Made by a program: the position numbers and the translations under genes | From: Flavobacteriales bacterium | Lineage (GTDB): Bacteria; Bacteroidota; Bacteroidia; Flavobacteriales_F; PHOS-HE28 | Direction of reading: 5' to 3' | DNA: 33,755 bases | Assembly: GCA_020437805.1 (NCBI GenBank) | Contig: JAGQVV010000007.1 | Location: 21,485-55,239, forward strand | Notes under the pieces: generated by a model | What the model saw: the letters and a program-made list of their open reading frames with translations, nothing else | Databases searched by the model: none | Told to the model about the DNA's origin: nothing | In this document: positions 22,243 through 31,367 of the stretch, one piece after another | Position numbering within the stretch: the first letter of the stretch is position 1 | How the letters are laid out: each line of letters starts with the position of its first letter

Positions 22243-24462
22243 TCATTCCACCACGGTGCCGCGAATGTTCAAGATGATGCGTTCCGGGACACCGTCGGTG
22301 ATCACGATGATACGACGAAAGAGCGGACCGGGCTGGGCGCGACCCGTGAAAATGATCTCGGTATCGGCCGACCCGCCCGGAGGAACGGGACCTTCCGGCA
22401 CGCGCATGAAGGTGCAGTCGCACTCCGACCGGCTTCCCAAGATGTTCAGAGGAGTCGGGTTGGTGTTGAGGATCGGAAATGGATGGACCTTCTCCACGCT
22501 TTGCTGCAGCAAACCCAGATCAACATCGACATTGCGTTCCGGTGTAGTGAACAGGATGCGTTCCACTTCGATCCGACGTTCCCTTGCGGCACTTGCACTG
22601 TATACCGAGTTCTTCAGGTCGTTCAGGTCATCGCTTACACCGGAGGCCGACTCGTCCTCACCGAACGGCAGTTCCTTTAAACGGAGGACGCCACCTTCGG
22701 CTGCAGTACTGTCCATGAATGGTACGAACGCGCCGTTCATCGCAGTACGGAGATCGCTGCGGAGACTTCCGATCCGCCTCATGGAGAGGTTTTTGTTGTA
22801 TACGTTCTTCGCCAATGGGCTGGCGTGGCCGCGGACCTCCAAGGTCACGTGTTCGCCTTGTTGCAACAACGGAAGCAGCGCCTTTTCGAGTCTCTGCAGA
22901 TCCTCCAAGCCTTTGGCCACTTCACGTTCAAAGAACGAACGAATTGCCGTGGGATCGCTTTGTTGTGCGAAGTATTCGGGCCACAGCGCTTCGTACTTCC
23001 GGTACGTTGTCCTATAGCTCTGTCCGGTGCTGGTGGCCCACGAACGAGGTTCCGGTTCGTCGTTGTGGAAATAGAGCTTCAGCGGCGTTCCGGAGAGGAT
23101 GTCCTCCAGTGGCCCTGTGGTCGGGCCCTGTAAGGGTATGACCACGGCCGTATCCTTTGTGATGCCGGGGATCGGTTTCTTCCAATTGAGCCGGTATAGG
23201 TCGTTGCAGCAGGTTTCTCCTTTCGCCGCATAGGATCCCACGCGATTGCTCGTCAGCCAACCTTCGCCACGTTCCTCATCGATGCAGGGATATAGATCGT
23301 TAGCAGGGCTGTTGATCGGCCTTCCGGCATTCACGGGATCTCCAAAGCTTCCGTCCGATCGTAGATCAGCGTGGAAGATGTCATATCCACCATGGCCCGG
23401 ATGCCAGTCCGATGCGAACCACAACTTTCCTGTGCTATGGTCGAACCAAGGTCCCTGCTCGTTGCCCGGACTGTTCACTGGAGCGCCCACAGGGGCCACG
23501 TTCAATGCTTCACCTTCCCGAAGGTCGGCCTGCCAGATGTCCATGCCACCGCTACCTCCGGCCCGATCCGAAACGAAATAGAGCCGTTGACCACCCGCAT
23601 GTTCCACGATCATGGGCTGGGTGCTCATTTCATCACCCAATCCACTTTGTGGACCAGCACCCATCAGGTCATCGCCACTATGGAAACCTGCATGGATCCG
23701 GCAGCGCTCATCCGGCGGGCAGTAGGTGAAGAGCACCCACTTTCCTCCCACGGTCCAGGTCGTGTTGGCCAGTTCTCCGGGATGGGTCGATGCGACGATC
23801 GCTTTCGGTTCCGACCATCCCGAGGCATTCGGTCGCGCCACAAAGATCCGGGCGTGATAGTCGACCGTATCGATGACCTCACCATCCTCATTCAGTTCGC
23901 CTCTGAGACTCGTGAAGTACAGGGTGGAATCCGGACCGATCCGCGCACCGAATTCGCTGTCGTACGTATTCACCGGTCCCGGTAAATGCTCAAGTTCCAA
24001 GTTGTCCGTGGTGCGCATGGGGTCTTTCGCGATAGCACATCCGATGATGGCTTGCCTGGCCCGAATCGCATTCGGTGAACTCTGGTCCTTTTCCTTCTCC
24101 AACACCTTGAGCCATGTTCGTTCGGCATCATCATAGGCGCCGGTGCACAGCTGCATTTCCCCCAGCCAGCGCAATGCATTCTTATAGGTCCGCCCCATAT
24201 CCTTGCGATGGACCTTTTCGTAGAGTTCCGCGGCAAGAATGTATTGGTTGCTGAGCCGGGATGCCTCGGCCTGCTTCCATTGCAGGGACATGCGTCCGGG
24301 CTCGACCTGCAGTGCACCAGCATAGAATCTTGACGCACCGTAGTACTCTCCTTTGGTCATGGCGGCATCACCCCAATACGTCCATTGCTCCAAGCTCTGC
24401 CCGTTGACGTCGGTCATCGTTGTGGTGAGGAGCATGAATAGGAATGGTCCAGCGGCCTTCAT
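22243..24462 (-). CDS. PorE-like protein: TPR, PD40 propeller, OmpA-like and DUF1573-like domains
   Basis: A 739-residue exported protein. A signal peptide (about 1-22, ending VNGQ) is followed by TPR-like helices (about 25-145) and PD40/WD40-like propeller blades (about 160-430). The blades repeat phrases such as LYFVSDRAGGSGGMDIW and LWFASDWHPGHGGYDIF. An OmpA-like domain follows near 535-650 (VTLEVRGHASPLAKNVYN, then LSMRRI). The last 75 residues (CDCTFMRVPEGPVPPGGS) look like the DUF1573 Ig-like fold. TPR-PD40-OmpA is the layout of PorE, which ties the T9SS outer-membrane complex to peptidoglycan. The DUF1573-like ending is extra. It lies 6 bp after a PorP/SprF gene, which fits a T9SS accessory role. 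Whether it is the core PorE or a dedicated paralog is unclear. Confidence 0.85.
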   Translation of the reverse strand: MKAAGPFLFMLLTTTMTDVNGQSLEQWTYWGDAAMTKGEYYGASRFYAGALQVEPGRMSLQWKQAEASRLSNQYILAAELYEKVHRKDMGRTYKNALRWLGEMQLCTGAYDDAERTWLKVLEKEKDQSSPNAIRARQAIIGCAIAKDPMRTTDNLELEHLPGPVNTYDSEFGARIGPDSTLYFTSLRGELNEDGEVIDTVDYHARIFVARPNASGWSEPKAIVASTHPGELANTTWTVGGKWVLFTYCPPDERCRIHAGFHSGDDLMGAGPQSGLGDEMSTQPMIVEHAGGQRLYFVSDRAGGSGGMDIWQADLREGEALNVAPVGAPVNSPGNEQGPWFDHSTGKLWFASDWHPGHGGYDIFHADLRSDGSFGDPVNAGRPINSPANDLYPCIDEERGEGWLTSNRVGSYAAKGETCCNDLYRLNWKKPIPGITKDTAVVIPLQGPTTGPLEDILSGTPLKLYFHNDEPEPRSWATSTGQSYRTTYRKYEALWPEYFAQQSDPTAIRSFFEREVAKGLEDLQRLEKALLPLLQQGEHVTLEVRGHASPLAKNVYNKNLSMRRIGSLRSDLRTAMNGAFVPFMDSTAAEGGVLRLKELPFGEDESASGVSDDLNDLKNSVYSASAARERRIEVERILFTTPERNVDVDLGLLQQSVEKVHPFPILNTNPTPLNILGSRSECDCTFMRVPEGPVPPGGSADTEIIFTGRAQPGPLFRRIIVITDGVPERIILNIRGTVVE

Positions 24463-24468
24463 GAGCGC

Positions 24469-25509
24469 TCAAAGTTGATCGGGACAAGCCTTGAATCGTA
24501 CCGGAACGGCGGATCGGTCGCGAAAGATCCGGATGGCCGTGATCTCGAATCCACCGCGGTTGCGGCTTGCAGGAACAAGGCCGCTGGTATTGATATCGTA
24601 GCTCAATCCGAAGGTCCAATCATCGTGCTCGAAACCGGCGTAGAGGTAACCCGCATCAGCGGCCCGGTAGTGCGCGCCGGCCAGCACGGCTCGCCGCAGT
24701 CCATACCGATCCAACAGAAAGTATCGGAGGTTGGCACCGAGGTCCAGTTCGTTGTACCGACCCTGTACCATGTACTGCGCCATCGGAAGGAGATCGAGCA
24801 CTTCCGAGACCGGGAATGAGACCATGGCATGTACTGTACTGCGCAGGTCCAATGGTGTTCCGGGTCCGCCAAGAAAACCGATCTCCGGTGTGGTCAAGTT
24901 GAATATGCCAAGACCCACTTGGAATGAGGTTCGCTTCCTCGGTGCATAACGATACACCAGCCCGGCATGAAGGTCCGGGTGGACAAGCCCGTACCGATCG
25001 AACTGTTCACCGCTCGCCAACGCTGGGTCGTGGTAGAAGCCATTGTATTGTGCGTCGAAGGAAAGCGCGGAAGGGTCCAGGTTGATGGAAGTGAAACCGA
25101 ACTGCAGACCACCGGTAACGGACTGGTCCTTCGTCGCCCCGAAGCGCGTTGTCCAACTGGCGCCAAGGCTGAAATGGAACTGGTCCAAGCGACTATCACC
25201 GGCACGGTCGCTGAAGAGCCAGGCGCCCAGCCCAAGGCCTTTGATGCCTTTGATATTGGCGGCATCACCACCGAAAGCGAAGGTGCGATAGGGCACAGTG
25301 ACCGATCGCCATTGCTGGCGGAAGATCCCGTTGATACGGTAGTCACCGTCGAATGAGCCGATCGTACCCGGGCCGAGCGAAAGGGGAGCGTTGAAGTACT
25401 GTGAAAAGTGGATGTCCTGTGCGTCGATACGGCCGATGGCCGATAGCAACAATACGGTCAGCGCTCCGATCAGCTTCAGGATCCGAGCTGTGCACCGGTA
25501 TGCCCGCAT
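24469..25509 (-). CDS. PorP/SprF-family T9SS outer-membrane protein (module B)
   Basis: A 346-residue predicted beta-barrel. The signal peptide has a basic n-region and LIGALTVLLLSAIG core ending RIDAQ. The family opening QDIHFSQYFNAPLSLGPGTIG follows, then YRINGIFRQQW, and alternating barrel strands run to the end. SprF of Flavobacterium johnsoniae is needed to secrete the type B substrate SprB encoded beside it; this copy likely serves the adhesin encoded immediately upstream. I list the ATG at 25509 because it opens the signal peptide. An ATG at 25557 overlaps the adhesin stop by ATGA and would add 16 residues, so translational coupling from there is also possible. The final Cys-containing segment (FKACPDQL) is outside the usual barrel. 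Confidence 0.88.
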   Translation of the reverse strand: MRAYRCTARILKLIGALTVLLLSAIGRIDAQDIHFSQYFNAPLSLGPGTIGSFDGDYRINGIFRQQWRSVTVPYRTFAFGGDAANIKGIKGLGLGAWLFSDRAGDSRLDQFHFSLGASWTTRFGATKDQSVTGGLQFGFTSINLDPSALSFDAQYNGFYHDPALASGEQFDRYGLVHPDLHAGLVYRYAPRKRTSFQVGLGIFNLTTPEIGFLGGPGTPLDLRSTVHAMVSFPVSEVLDLLPMAQYMVQGRYNELDLGANLRYFLLDRYGLRRAVLAGAHYRAADAGYLYAGFEHDDWTFGLSYDINTSGLVPASRNRGGFEITAIRIFRDRSAVPVRFKACPDQL

Positions 25510-25553
25510 TTGGTCGGCCCCATGGTCCCACACCTGATGTGCAATGCCAGGCA

Positions 25554-28500
25554 TCATCGAACAACGGTCACATTCCCTTTGGTGAAGAAGTGCTGACCGT
25601 CCACACAATACACGGTCAGATGATACACGAATACGGCTGGATCGACGGGTATACCCTGAAACGTTCCGTCCCATCCGCGGCTTTGATCATAGGTCTCGAA
25701 CACCTTTTCGCCCCACCGGTCGAAGACCATGAATTCCAATTCACTTATCGACCGCCCACGGACCAGCAACACATCATTATTGCCGTCCCCGTTGGGTGTG
25801 AAGGTGTTGGGGACGAAGATGTCCGGATCCTCGCACAAGAGCTCGCGTACTTCCACGGTCACTGATGCTTCTCGGGTGCATATCCCATCACTCACCGTAA
25901 CCGTGAAGGTTGTTGTGCTATTCACCGTTGCGGTGGGTGTTCGTGATATCGGGTCGCTTACGGATCCGGCGGGGCTCCAGCCATAGTTGACGCCATCGGA
26001 GGGCCAAGCGGATAGCTGAACGGTCGTTCCCGGTGATACGATCCCTTGGTCCACCGTGGCATTCACTGTGGATCCGACCAAAGGTGACACCTCCACACCG
26101 ATGGTGGATGACCATGTGCATCCGGACTGGGAGACCACGTTGACTGCGTATACCGTTGATGCGTCCGGTGCGATGGTAGCGTTGGTGGTCCCTTGTCCGA
26201 TGAGGATCTCATCATTGGGCATCCAATCGATGGATGATCCAGGGTCTATGCCGAGCAAGAAGAGCTGTGCCGTGTCCTGTGCGCAGATCGTCGTATCGCC
26301 CTGCACGAGGGCATTGACCAACGAAGTGGAGATCACTACACTATCCGTAGCGGCGCATATCGATCCATTGGAAGCGCGAACGTGGTATGTTCCGGCAACG
26401 ATCGGGGAAAGCACGAAAGCACTATCGAGCTCTGGTGCGTTCAAGGTATCATTGAAGGTGTTCGAGGTGCTCCAGACATAGTTCGTTGCCGTTCCGAAAC
26501 CTTGCGCACCAACAATGAGCGCAATGTTTGGGCCACAGATCAACGTGTCGTTCATGGCGATGACGGCGGGTGCATCCGGTTCGATGACGATGGTCCGCAC
26601 TGCGATATCCTGACCATTGCAGCTATTGGGGTCCGAGCTTGTAAGCCGGACGACGTAGGTTCCCGGTTCCGAGTAGGTATGCGTGGGGGAAGTTGAAGTG
26701 GAGGTGCTTCCATCCCCGAACTCCCAGAAATGACCGGTGGCACCGCTGCTCAGGTTGGTGAATGAGACGGAAGCTCCGGCGCAAATGGGATCAGGCGCAG
26801 TGAATGCGGCGATCACGAGTGGTGCATCGAAATCGAATTTGAGTACGCCATTGTTGCATCCGGTGCTATTGTTGGTTGCGCTCCAAGCCCCTGGCGAGGT
26901 CGGGAAATCATCATTGTTCTGGCAACCGGCGCATACCGATTGGTATACACGACCTCGACGATCGAAGCGACTCGTACCGCCATCCACATGCTCGGGGCTC
27001 ACCGCACCGCCGTAGTATGTGGCGTAGGAGAGGCCGTTCATGTTGATGTCGAACACGGCGAGATAGAGGTCATGTCCATCGGTTGTGGACTGGTGTGCCG
27101 CGCTGGTGACCGGGAGACCAGCGGTGGTCAGTGTACCTCCAAGCCCACCAGCGCTACTACCCCAACCACTGGTGTAGATCTTGTCGCAAACATCCACAAG
27201 GAAGGCGGTAGGGGAGATGTCCGGTGTACCGTCGCCACTTCCGATGCGAGAGCTGATCAGAACGTTCGCGAGTTCATGGTCCAGTTTCGTGATGAACTGG
27301 CCACCGCTCGGAACGTTGTAGGGTGCGTTGCTGATAAGTTGTCCCGCCGGTGCCGAGGTTTGGCCGAAGAGATAAACGGATCCAGCGTCATCGAGTTCCA
27401 CGAAGTAGCTCTGGTCATATGCATCGGAGCCCCAGTAGCTCATTGCCTCGATCCCGATGCCCGGTACGACCCTTCCCACGAAGGCATCGGCCGCACCGCC
27501 ATTGAACGATGTGGATACTGCTGCTGATGTCGTCTGCAGATCCAGGCTGTTGGTACCGCCGGTTATGAAGAGCCTCCCGGCCTCATCCAATTCGCCCGCG
27601 TACAGTGCATCCGCTCCGCTTCCACCGATGTAGCTTGCATACTGCAACTGGGTCAAAGCCGGGTCAAGGCGGGCGACGTATCCGTCATGGGAACCTCCGG
27701 CGAATGAAGGCTGTGCCGCATCCCCGGTGGTGGACAGGTCCATGCTTTGGGAACAACTGACCACCCACACATTTCCTGCGGTATCCAGAAGCACCTCTCC
27801 CCGCACTTCATCAGCATAGTTGAACTTCAACGCTGGAGCGGAGTTAAGACCATCGTTGCCGGTGCCGCCGATGAAGGTTGATCCCAAGAGATCACTTCCA
27901 TCATTGCTCAAACGCGCAAGGATCATGTCGCTCCCGGCCGGATAGCTCAACCCTAGACCAGAAGGAGCGAAGCTCGAACCCCCTTCGAAGCTGCCATCAT
28001 AGGCTCCGCTGGTTACCGGGAAATCACTCGAGCCCGTTGTTCCGAGGACCAACACTTCACCGTTACCATCCACGATCAGGCTGTGAGGCATTTCGTCGGA
28101 TGCACCACCGAGATAGGTGCTCCAGATCAGGAATGAGCCGGTCGTGTCGTACTTGGTGATGGCGATATCCGTGCCGGGTATCGTACCCTGGCCCACGCCA
28201 CCTGCCCAAGAGGTCTGGTAGGCCCCCATGGTGACCGGGAAGGCCGTGCCGAAAGCGGTGCTACCAGCGTACAGGAAGCCTGCGTCATCGAACGTTGCAC
28301 TGTAACCGAAGTTGTTACTGAATGATCCTGAGTAAGTGGCGAAGGCAAGTGTGGGGTCGATGACGAGTGGAGATCGTGGGTCGTACTCGCCCGGTTCAAC
28401 ACCGATGATACCGTTCTTCAGGGTGTAGGTGCATGCAACGATGCGACGCCCACCGTCCACATCCTGATAGGCCAATGGGATCCGTTCGGTAAGTCGACCG

Positions 28501-29072
28501 AGCGATGTACTGACGATCAAGACCCCGTTCCGAAGTCGCAGTTCATCCGCACCATCATAGGTGAATCGGATCAAGGCCGGGTCTGCGCCTGGAGCAAGGG
28601 TCAGGTCGTACTTCAATCCGGAATGACCCATTCGGAAGCGTGCATCGCAACCTGGCGCTACTTCCACCAGATCGACCGTTGCGAACGCTCTGGCGTTACC
28701 TGCCCAACGAGAGCGATCGGAACCGATGAAATAGTTATGGTGCCCGGGTAGGGGAGGACCACCATTGATACGATTGCTCGAAGTGGCGCTCAGGAATCTT
28801 AGCCGAACGGCATGGTGCTGAAGCGGATCGGCATGGGCCGCGTCGAACCCCACATTCGCATGGGGTTCCGAGATCCGCTTTGCATCATAGAGGTCCAGCA
28901 CGACACCGTCCGCCTCACACCACACGGTCGCACCAGGGATCTCGGAACGAAAGAACACGTCTTTGGGCCACTGCCCCTTGTTCTCCACGAATCGTAGTCC
29001 GGGCTGCGCTCGGAAAGGAAGTCCTAGGAGCAGAAGTGCGGTGAAGATCAGATACCGTGGAGCGCGGAGCAT
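25554..29072 (-). CDS. T9SS type B secreted surface protein (SBBP-like repeats, PKD, CHU_C)
   Basis: A 1172-residue T9SS cargo. A signal peptide (about 1-23) is followed by an N-terminal domain opening FVENKGQWPKDVFF, common in large Bacteroidota surface proteins. From about 240 to 690 there are beta-propeller (SBBP-type) repeats recognisable as STYLGGASDE, STFIGGTGND, ASYIGGSGAD and ATYYGG. A PKD domain lies near 755-845 (FWEFGDGSTST). Ig-like modules follow (NDTLICGPN, QGDTTICAQD). The last 95 residues are the CHU_C type B sorting domain (NTFTPNGDGNND, FDRWGEKVFE, GWDGTFQG), which directs T9SS export and surface attachment. I chose the ATG at 29072. It heads module B, with PorP/SprF and PorE-like genes directly after. 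The ligand is unknown. Confidence 0.93.
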   Translation of the reverse strand: MLRAPRYLIFTALLLLGLPFRAQPGLRFVENKGQWPKDVFFRSEIPGATVWCEADGVVLDLYDAKRISEPHANVGFDAAHADPLQHHAVRLRFLSATSSNRINGGPPLPGHHNYFIGSDRSRWAGNARAFATVDLVEVAPGCDARFRMGHSGLKYDLTLAPGADPALIRFTYDGADELRLRNGVLIVSTSLGRLTERIPLAYQDVDGGRRIVACTYTLKNGIIGVEPGEYDPRSPLVIDPTLAFATYSGSFSNNFGYSATFDDAGFLYAGSTAFGTAFPVTMGAYQTSWAGGVGQGTIPGTDIAITKYDTTGSFLIWSTYLGGASDEMPHSLIVDGNGEVLVLGTTGSSDFPVTSGAYDGSFEGGSSFAPSGLGLSYPAGSDMILARLSNDGSDLLGSTFIGGTGNDGLNSAPALKFNYADEVRGEVLLDTAGNVWVVSCSQSMDLSTTGDAAQPSFAGGSHDGYVARLDPALTQLQYASYIGGSGADALYAGELDEAGRLFITGGTNSLDLQTTSAAVSTSFNGGAADAFVGRVVPGIGIEAMSYWGSDAYDQSYFVELDDAGSVYLFGQTSAPAGQLISNAPYNVPSGGQFITKLDHELANVLISSRIGSGDGTPDISPTAFLVDVCDKIYTSGWGSSAGGLGGTLTTAGLPVTSAAHQSTTDGHDLYLAVFDINMNGLSYATYYGGAVSPEHVDGGTSRFDRRGRVYQSVCAGCQNNDDFPTSPGAWSATNNSTGCNNGVLKFDFDAPLVIAAFTAPDPICAGASVSFTNLSSGATGHFWEFGDGSTSTSTSPTHTYSEPGTYVVRLTSSDPNSCNGQDIAVRTIVIEPDAPAVIAMNDTLICGPNIALIVGAQGFGTATNYVWSTSNTFNDTLNAPELDSAFVLSPIVAGTYHVRASNGSICAATDSVVISTSLVNALVQGDTTICAQDTAQLFLLGIDPGSSIDWMPNDEILIGQGTTNATIAPDASTVYAVNVVSQSGCTWSSTIGVEVSPLVGSTVNATVDQGIVSPGTTVQLSAWPSDGVNYGWSPAGSVSDPISRTPTATVNSTTTFTVTVSDGICTREASVTVEVRELLCEDPDIFVPNTFTPNGDGNNDVLLVRGRSISELEFMVFDRWGEKVFETYDQSRGWDGTFQGIPVDPAVFVYHLTVYCVDGQHFFTKGNVTVVR

Positions 29073-29123
29073 CACCCACGAAAGTACCGTAAGGATCACG
29101 CTCAACGTGCTCAATTCAGCAAC

Positions 29124-29151
29124 CAACCGTGGAAGCACATAGCTTCGGTTG
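29124..29151 (-). terminator. Hairpin between the two T9SS modules
   Basis: On the minus strand CAACC-GAAGC pairs with GCTTC-(CAC)-GGTTG around a 5-base loop, with a 3-base bulge on one side. It begins 26 bp after the OmpA-protein stop and precedes the module B start. No U-run follows, so it may be an attenuator or processing site rather than a full terminator. Confidence 0.4.
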
Positions 29152-29177
29152 CACGAGGAAGAAATCGAATGGAGCGC

Positions 29178-31367
29178 CTAGCGCGTCTTCTGGAAGGCAT
29201 GGTCTTCGCCTTTCACCGTCATGCGGAACTCCACACGTCGGTTCTCTTGGCGGCCTTCTTCGGTCCTGTTCGAGGCAATGGGTTGGTTCTTGCCATGACC
29301 GACCGGGACCAATCGATCCGCGGCGATCCCTTGTGCTTCCAGATATGCTTGCACTGAACCCGCGCGCTGCTCGGACAATTCGAAGTTGTAGGAACGACTG
29401 CCGATATCATCGGTGTGCGCTTCGATCACGAGTCGGACCTCGGGATGTTGACGCATCATATCCGTGATACGATCGAGCACCTCCTCCGATCCAGGCGCGA
29501 TATCCGCACTCTTGTATTCAAAGTGTATCGCGCTGGTCCGAAGCTTGGTATTGTTCAGTTCCTCCAGCGAACGAAGGTCGAGCTGACTGAGGTCCACAAG
29601 CTGTTCCAATTGGAGCTGGAACACCTCGGCGTCCAGGAACTGCAGTTCCTTCACCTTCTGGAATACCTTGTAGAGCTCCGCCATGTCGTTGGTCTCGCCG
29701 ACCGAGTATGTGTAGACAGCACGTACGGGATCGAAGCGCTCCACCACACGGTAGAGTTTGCGTACCTCCGCGAATTTCGGGTCATCAAGGCTCATTCGTT
29801 CCATGGACGCGAACAGTTCCACGGAGAAGGTCGCATCAGCGAAGTCATCCTCGGTCATGCCGAAGTGGTCGGGCGGTAGCTCTTGGTATTCGAAGGAGTG
29901 CGTCTTGCCGAGCGCATCTTGGTACGTCGCCACCACAGCCATGTCCTCTTGGTCCTTGAATTTGTCCAGCACGACAATGGTCCTTGTGTTGCATCGATTA
30001 CGGATGATCCCGTTCGCATCCGGGGTCGAAAGGACGTCCAGTTTGACCTCATACACACCCTGCTTGCGGAACGTGTGTTGGGCATGAAGGCCCACCTCAA
30101 GCATGCCATCGCCCATGTCCCAATGATACTCGTTCGCCACCATGCCTTGGAGCTGGCTGCGTGTCCCATCCAAGGCCAACGCGCGACCTGTTCGAACCGT
30201 ATCAGGTGAGCTGATCCAAGCTTGGAAATGGTCATCGATCGCGAGTTCATGTGCCTCGAGTTCGTGGAAGACCGATCCGGTCTTGCGGTCCACGAGCAAG
30301 GAGCGTACCTGGTAGTTTCCGGGTTCGGCAAAGCAGTGTTCGGCCACCAGGTCCTTGACCCGTGTCCCATCCCCAAGGTCCCAGACATGCTCCAGCGGCA
30401 GTGAGCGTGTCGCGGCGTGCGGCTTTGCATTGAAGGCGTAACAGTAGTTGTTCTTGATCTGCGCGGAACAATCCCGGAACTTCGGTACGGTCTTCTTGAA
30501 TGCGTAGATGCGATCCTTTCCGTCCCTGTCCGAACTGAACAACCCGGTCCTGGCACTTTCCCGGACGGTCATCCCGAGATCGTTCCCCGGCGAGTTGATC
30601 GGAGCCGGAAGATGAACGGGTGCTGTTCGTTCGGTGTTCGGCCAAGAACTTCGATAGATATCCAGTTTGCCCGAACCACCTGTCCGGTCACTGGAGAAAT
30701 ACATTGAACCGTCTGGCGCGATGTTCGGGAAGCCTTCGTTGTGTTCTGTGTTGATGGAAGCCCCCATGTTCTCAGGCACGCTCCATCCCATGGCTGTGCG
30801 TGTGCTGATGTACAGGTCCAATCCCCCGTATCCACCGGGCATGTCACTGGCGAATACCAGTGTGTTTCCGGAGGCATCGAAGGCCGGGTGCATGGTGGAG
30901 TACTTCGTTGTATTGTGCTCGAAGGAGACCGGCGGCCCCCATACATCGTTGGTCTTTTCAGAGAAGAAGATCCCGAGCTGGGAGTTCGCGGCCTTCATAT
31001 TGGCCAGCCTTTTGGGAAGGATCTGGTTCCGGGTGAACGCGATCATGTTGCCCTCATCGGAGAAGGAGGCAGGACCTTCGTTCACGGGTGTGGCCAAATT
31101 TGCACTGAACAGGATCGGCGTACCGGGAATGTCTCCGTTCAGCGGGACCCAATAAAGGTCCGCAAGTGGCTTTCCCGTATCGGCATCCTTGAACGCAATG
31201 GCAGTGCCGGTCTCTCGGATCGAGCACATCACGAACCCATCGCCAATAAGGACTGGGGCGTAGTCCTCTGTTAGTGGCCCAAGGTCCAGTTGTACCACCT
31301 CATGGATCTCCTGCGCTCGCGCGAGGAACGCCGTGAGAATGGATATGGTGATCAGCGCGATCCTCAT
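29178..31367 (-). CDS. OmpA-family protein with PD40 propeller, two PKD domains and SPOR-like segment (module A)
   Basis: A 729-residue exported protein. A signal peptide (1-18, ending ARAQ) is followed by PD40 blades at about 30-300 (TLVFASDMPGGYGGLDLY, SMYFSSDRTGGSGKLDIY). Two PKD-type domains lie near 300-385 (VWDLGDGT) and 390-475 (HWDMGDGM). A segment at about 510-590 with VELFASMERM and VYTYSVGETNDMAELYKVFQKVKE resembles SPOR-like repeats. A canonical OmpA domain closes the protein at about 612-725, with the peptidoglycan-binding Asp and Arg in EAHTDDIGSRSYNFELSEQRA. It likely spans from the cell wall to an outer-membrane T9SS partner. Its start overlaps the PorP/SprF stop by 1 bp (TGATG). 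It occupies the same place in module A as the PorE-like protein in module B but has different middle domains and no TPR. Confidence 0.9.
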   Translation of the reverse strand: MRIALITISILTAFLARAQEIHEVVQLDLGPLTEDYAPVLIGDGFVMCSIRETGTAIAFKDADTGKPLADLYWVPLNGDIPGTPILFSANLATPVNEGPASFSDEGNMIAFTRNQILPKRLANMKAANSQLGIFFSEKTNDVWGPPVSFEHNTTKYSTMHPAFDASGNTLVFASDMPGGYGGLDLYISTRTAMGWSVPENMGASINTEHNEGFPNIAPDGSMYFSSDRTGGSGKLDIYRSSWPNTERTAPVHLPAPINSPGNDLGMTVRESARTGLFSSDRDGKDRIYAFKKTVPKFRDCSAQIKNNYCYAFNAKPHAATRSLPLEHVWDLGDGTRVKDLVAEHCFAEPGNYQVRSLLVDRKTGSVFHELEAHELAIDDHFQAWISSPDTVRTGRALALDGTRSQLQGMVANEYHWDMGDGMLEVGLHAQHTFRKQGVYEVKLDVLSTPDANGIIRNRCNTRTIVVLDKFKDQEDMAVVATYQDALGKTHSFEYQELPPDHFGMTEDDFADATFSVELFASMERMSLDDPKFAEVRKLYRVVERFDPVRAVYTYSVGETNDMAELYKVFQKVKELQFLDAEVFQLQLEQLVDLSQLDLRSLEELNNTKLRTSAIHFEYKSADIAPGSEEVLDRITDMMRQHPEVRLVIEAHTDDIGSRSYNFELSEQRAGSVQAYLEAQGIAADRLVPVGHGKNQPIASNRTEEGRQENRRVEFRMTVKGEDHAFQKTR

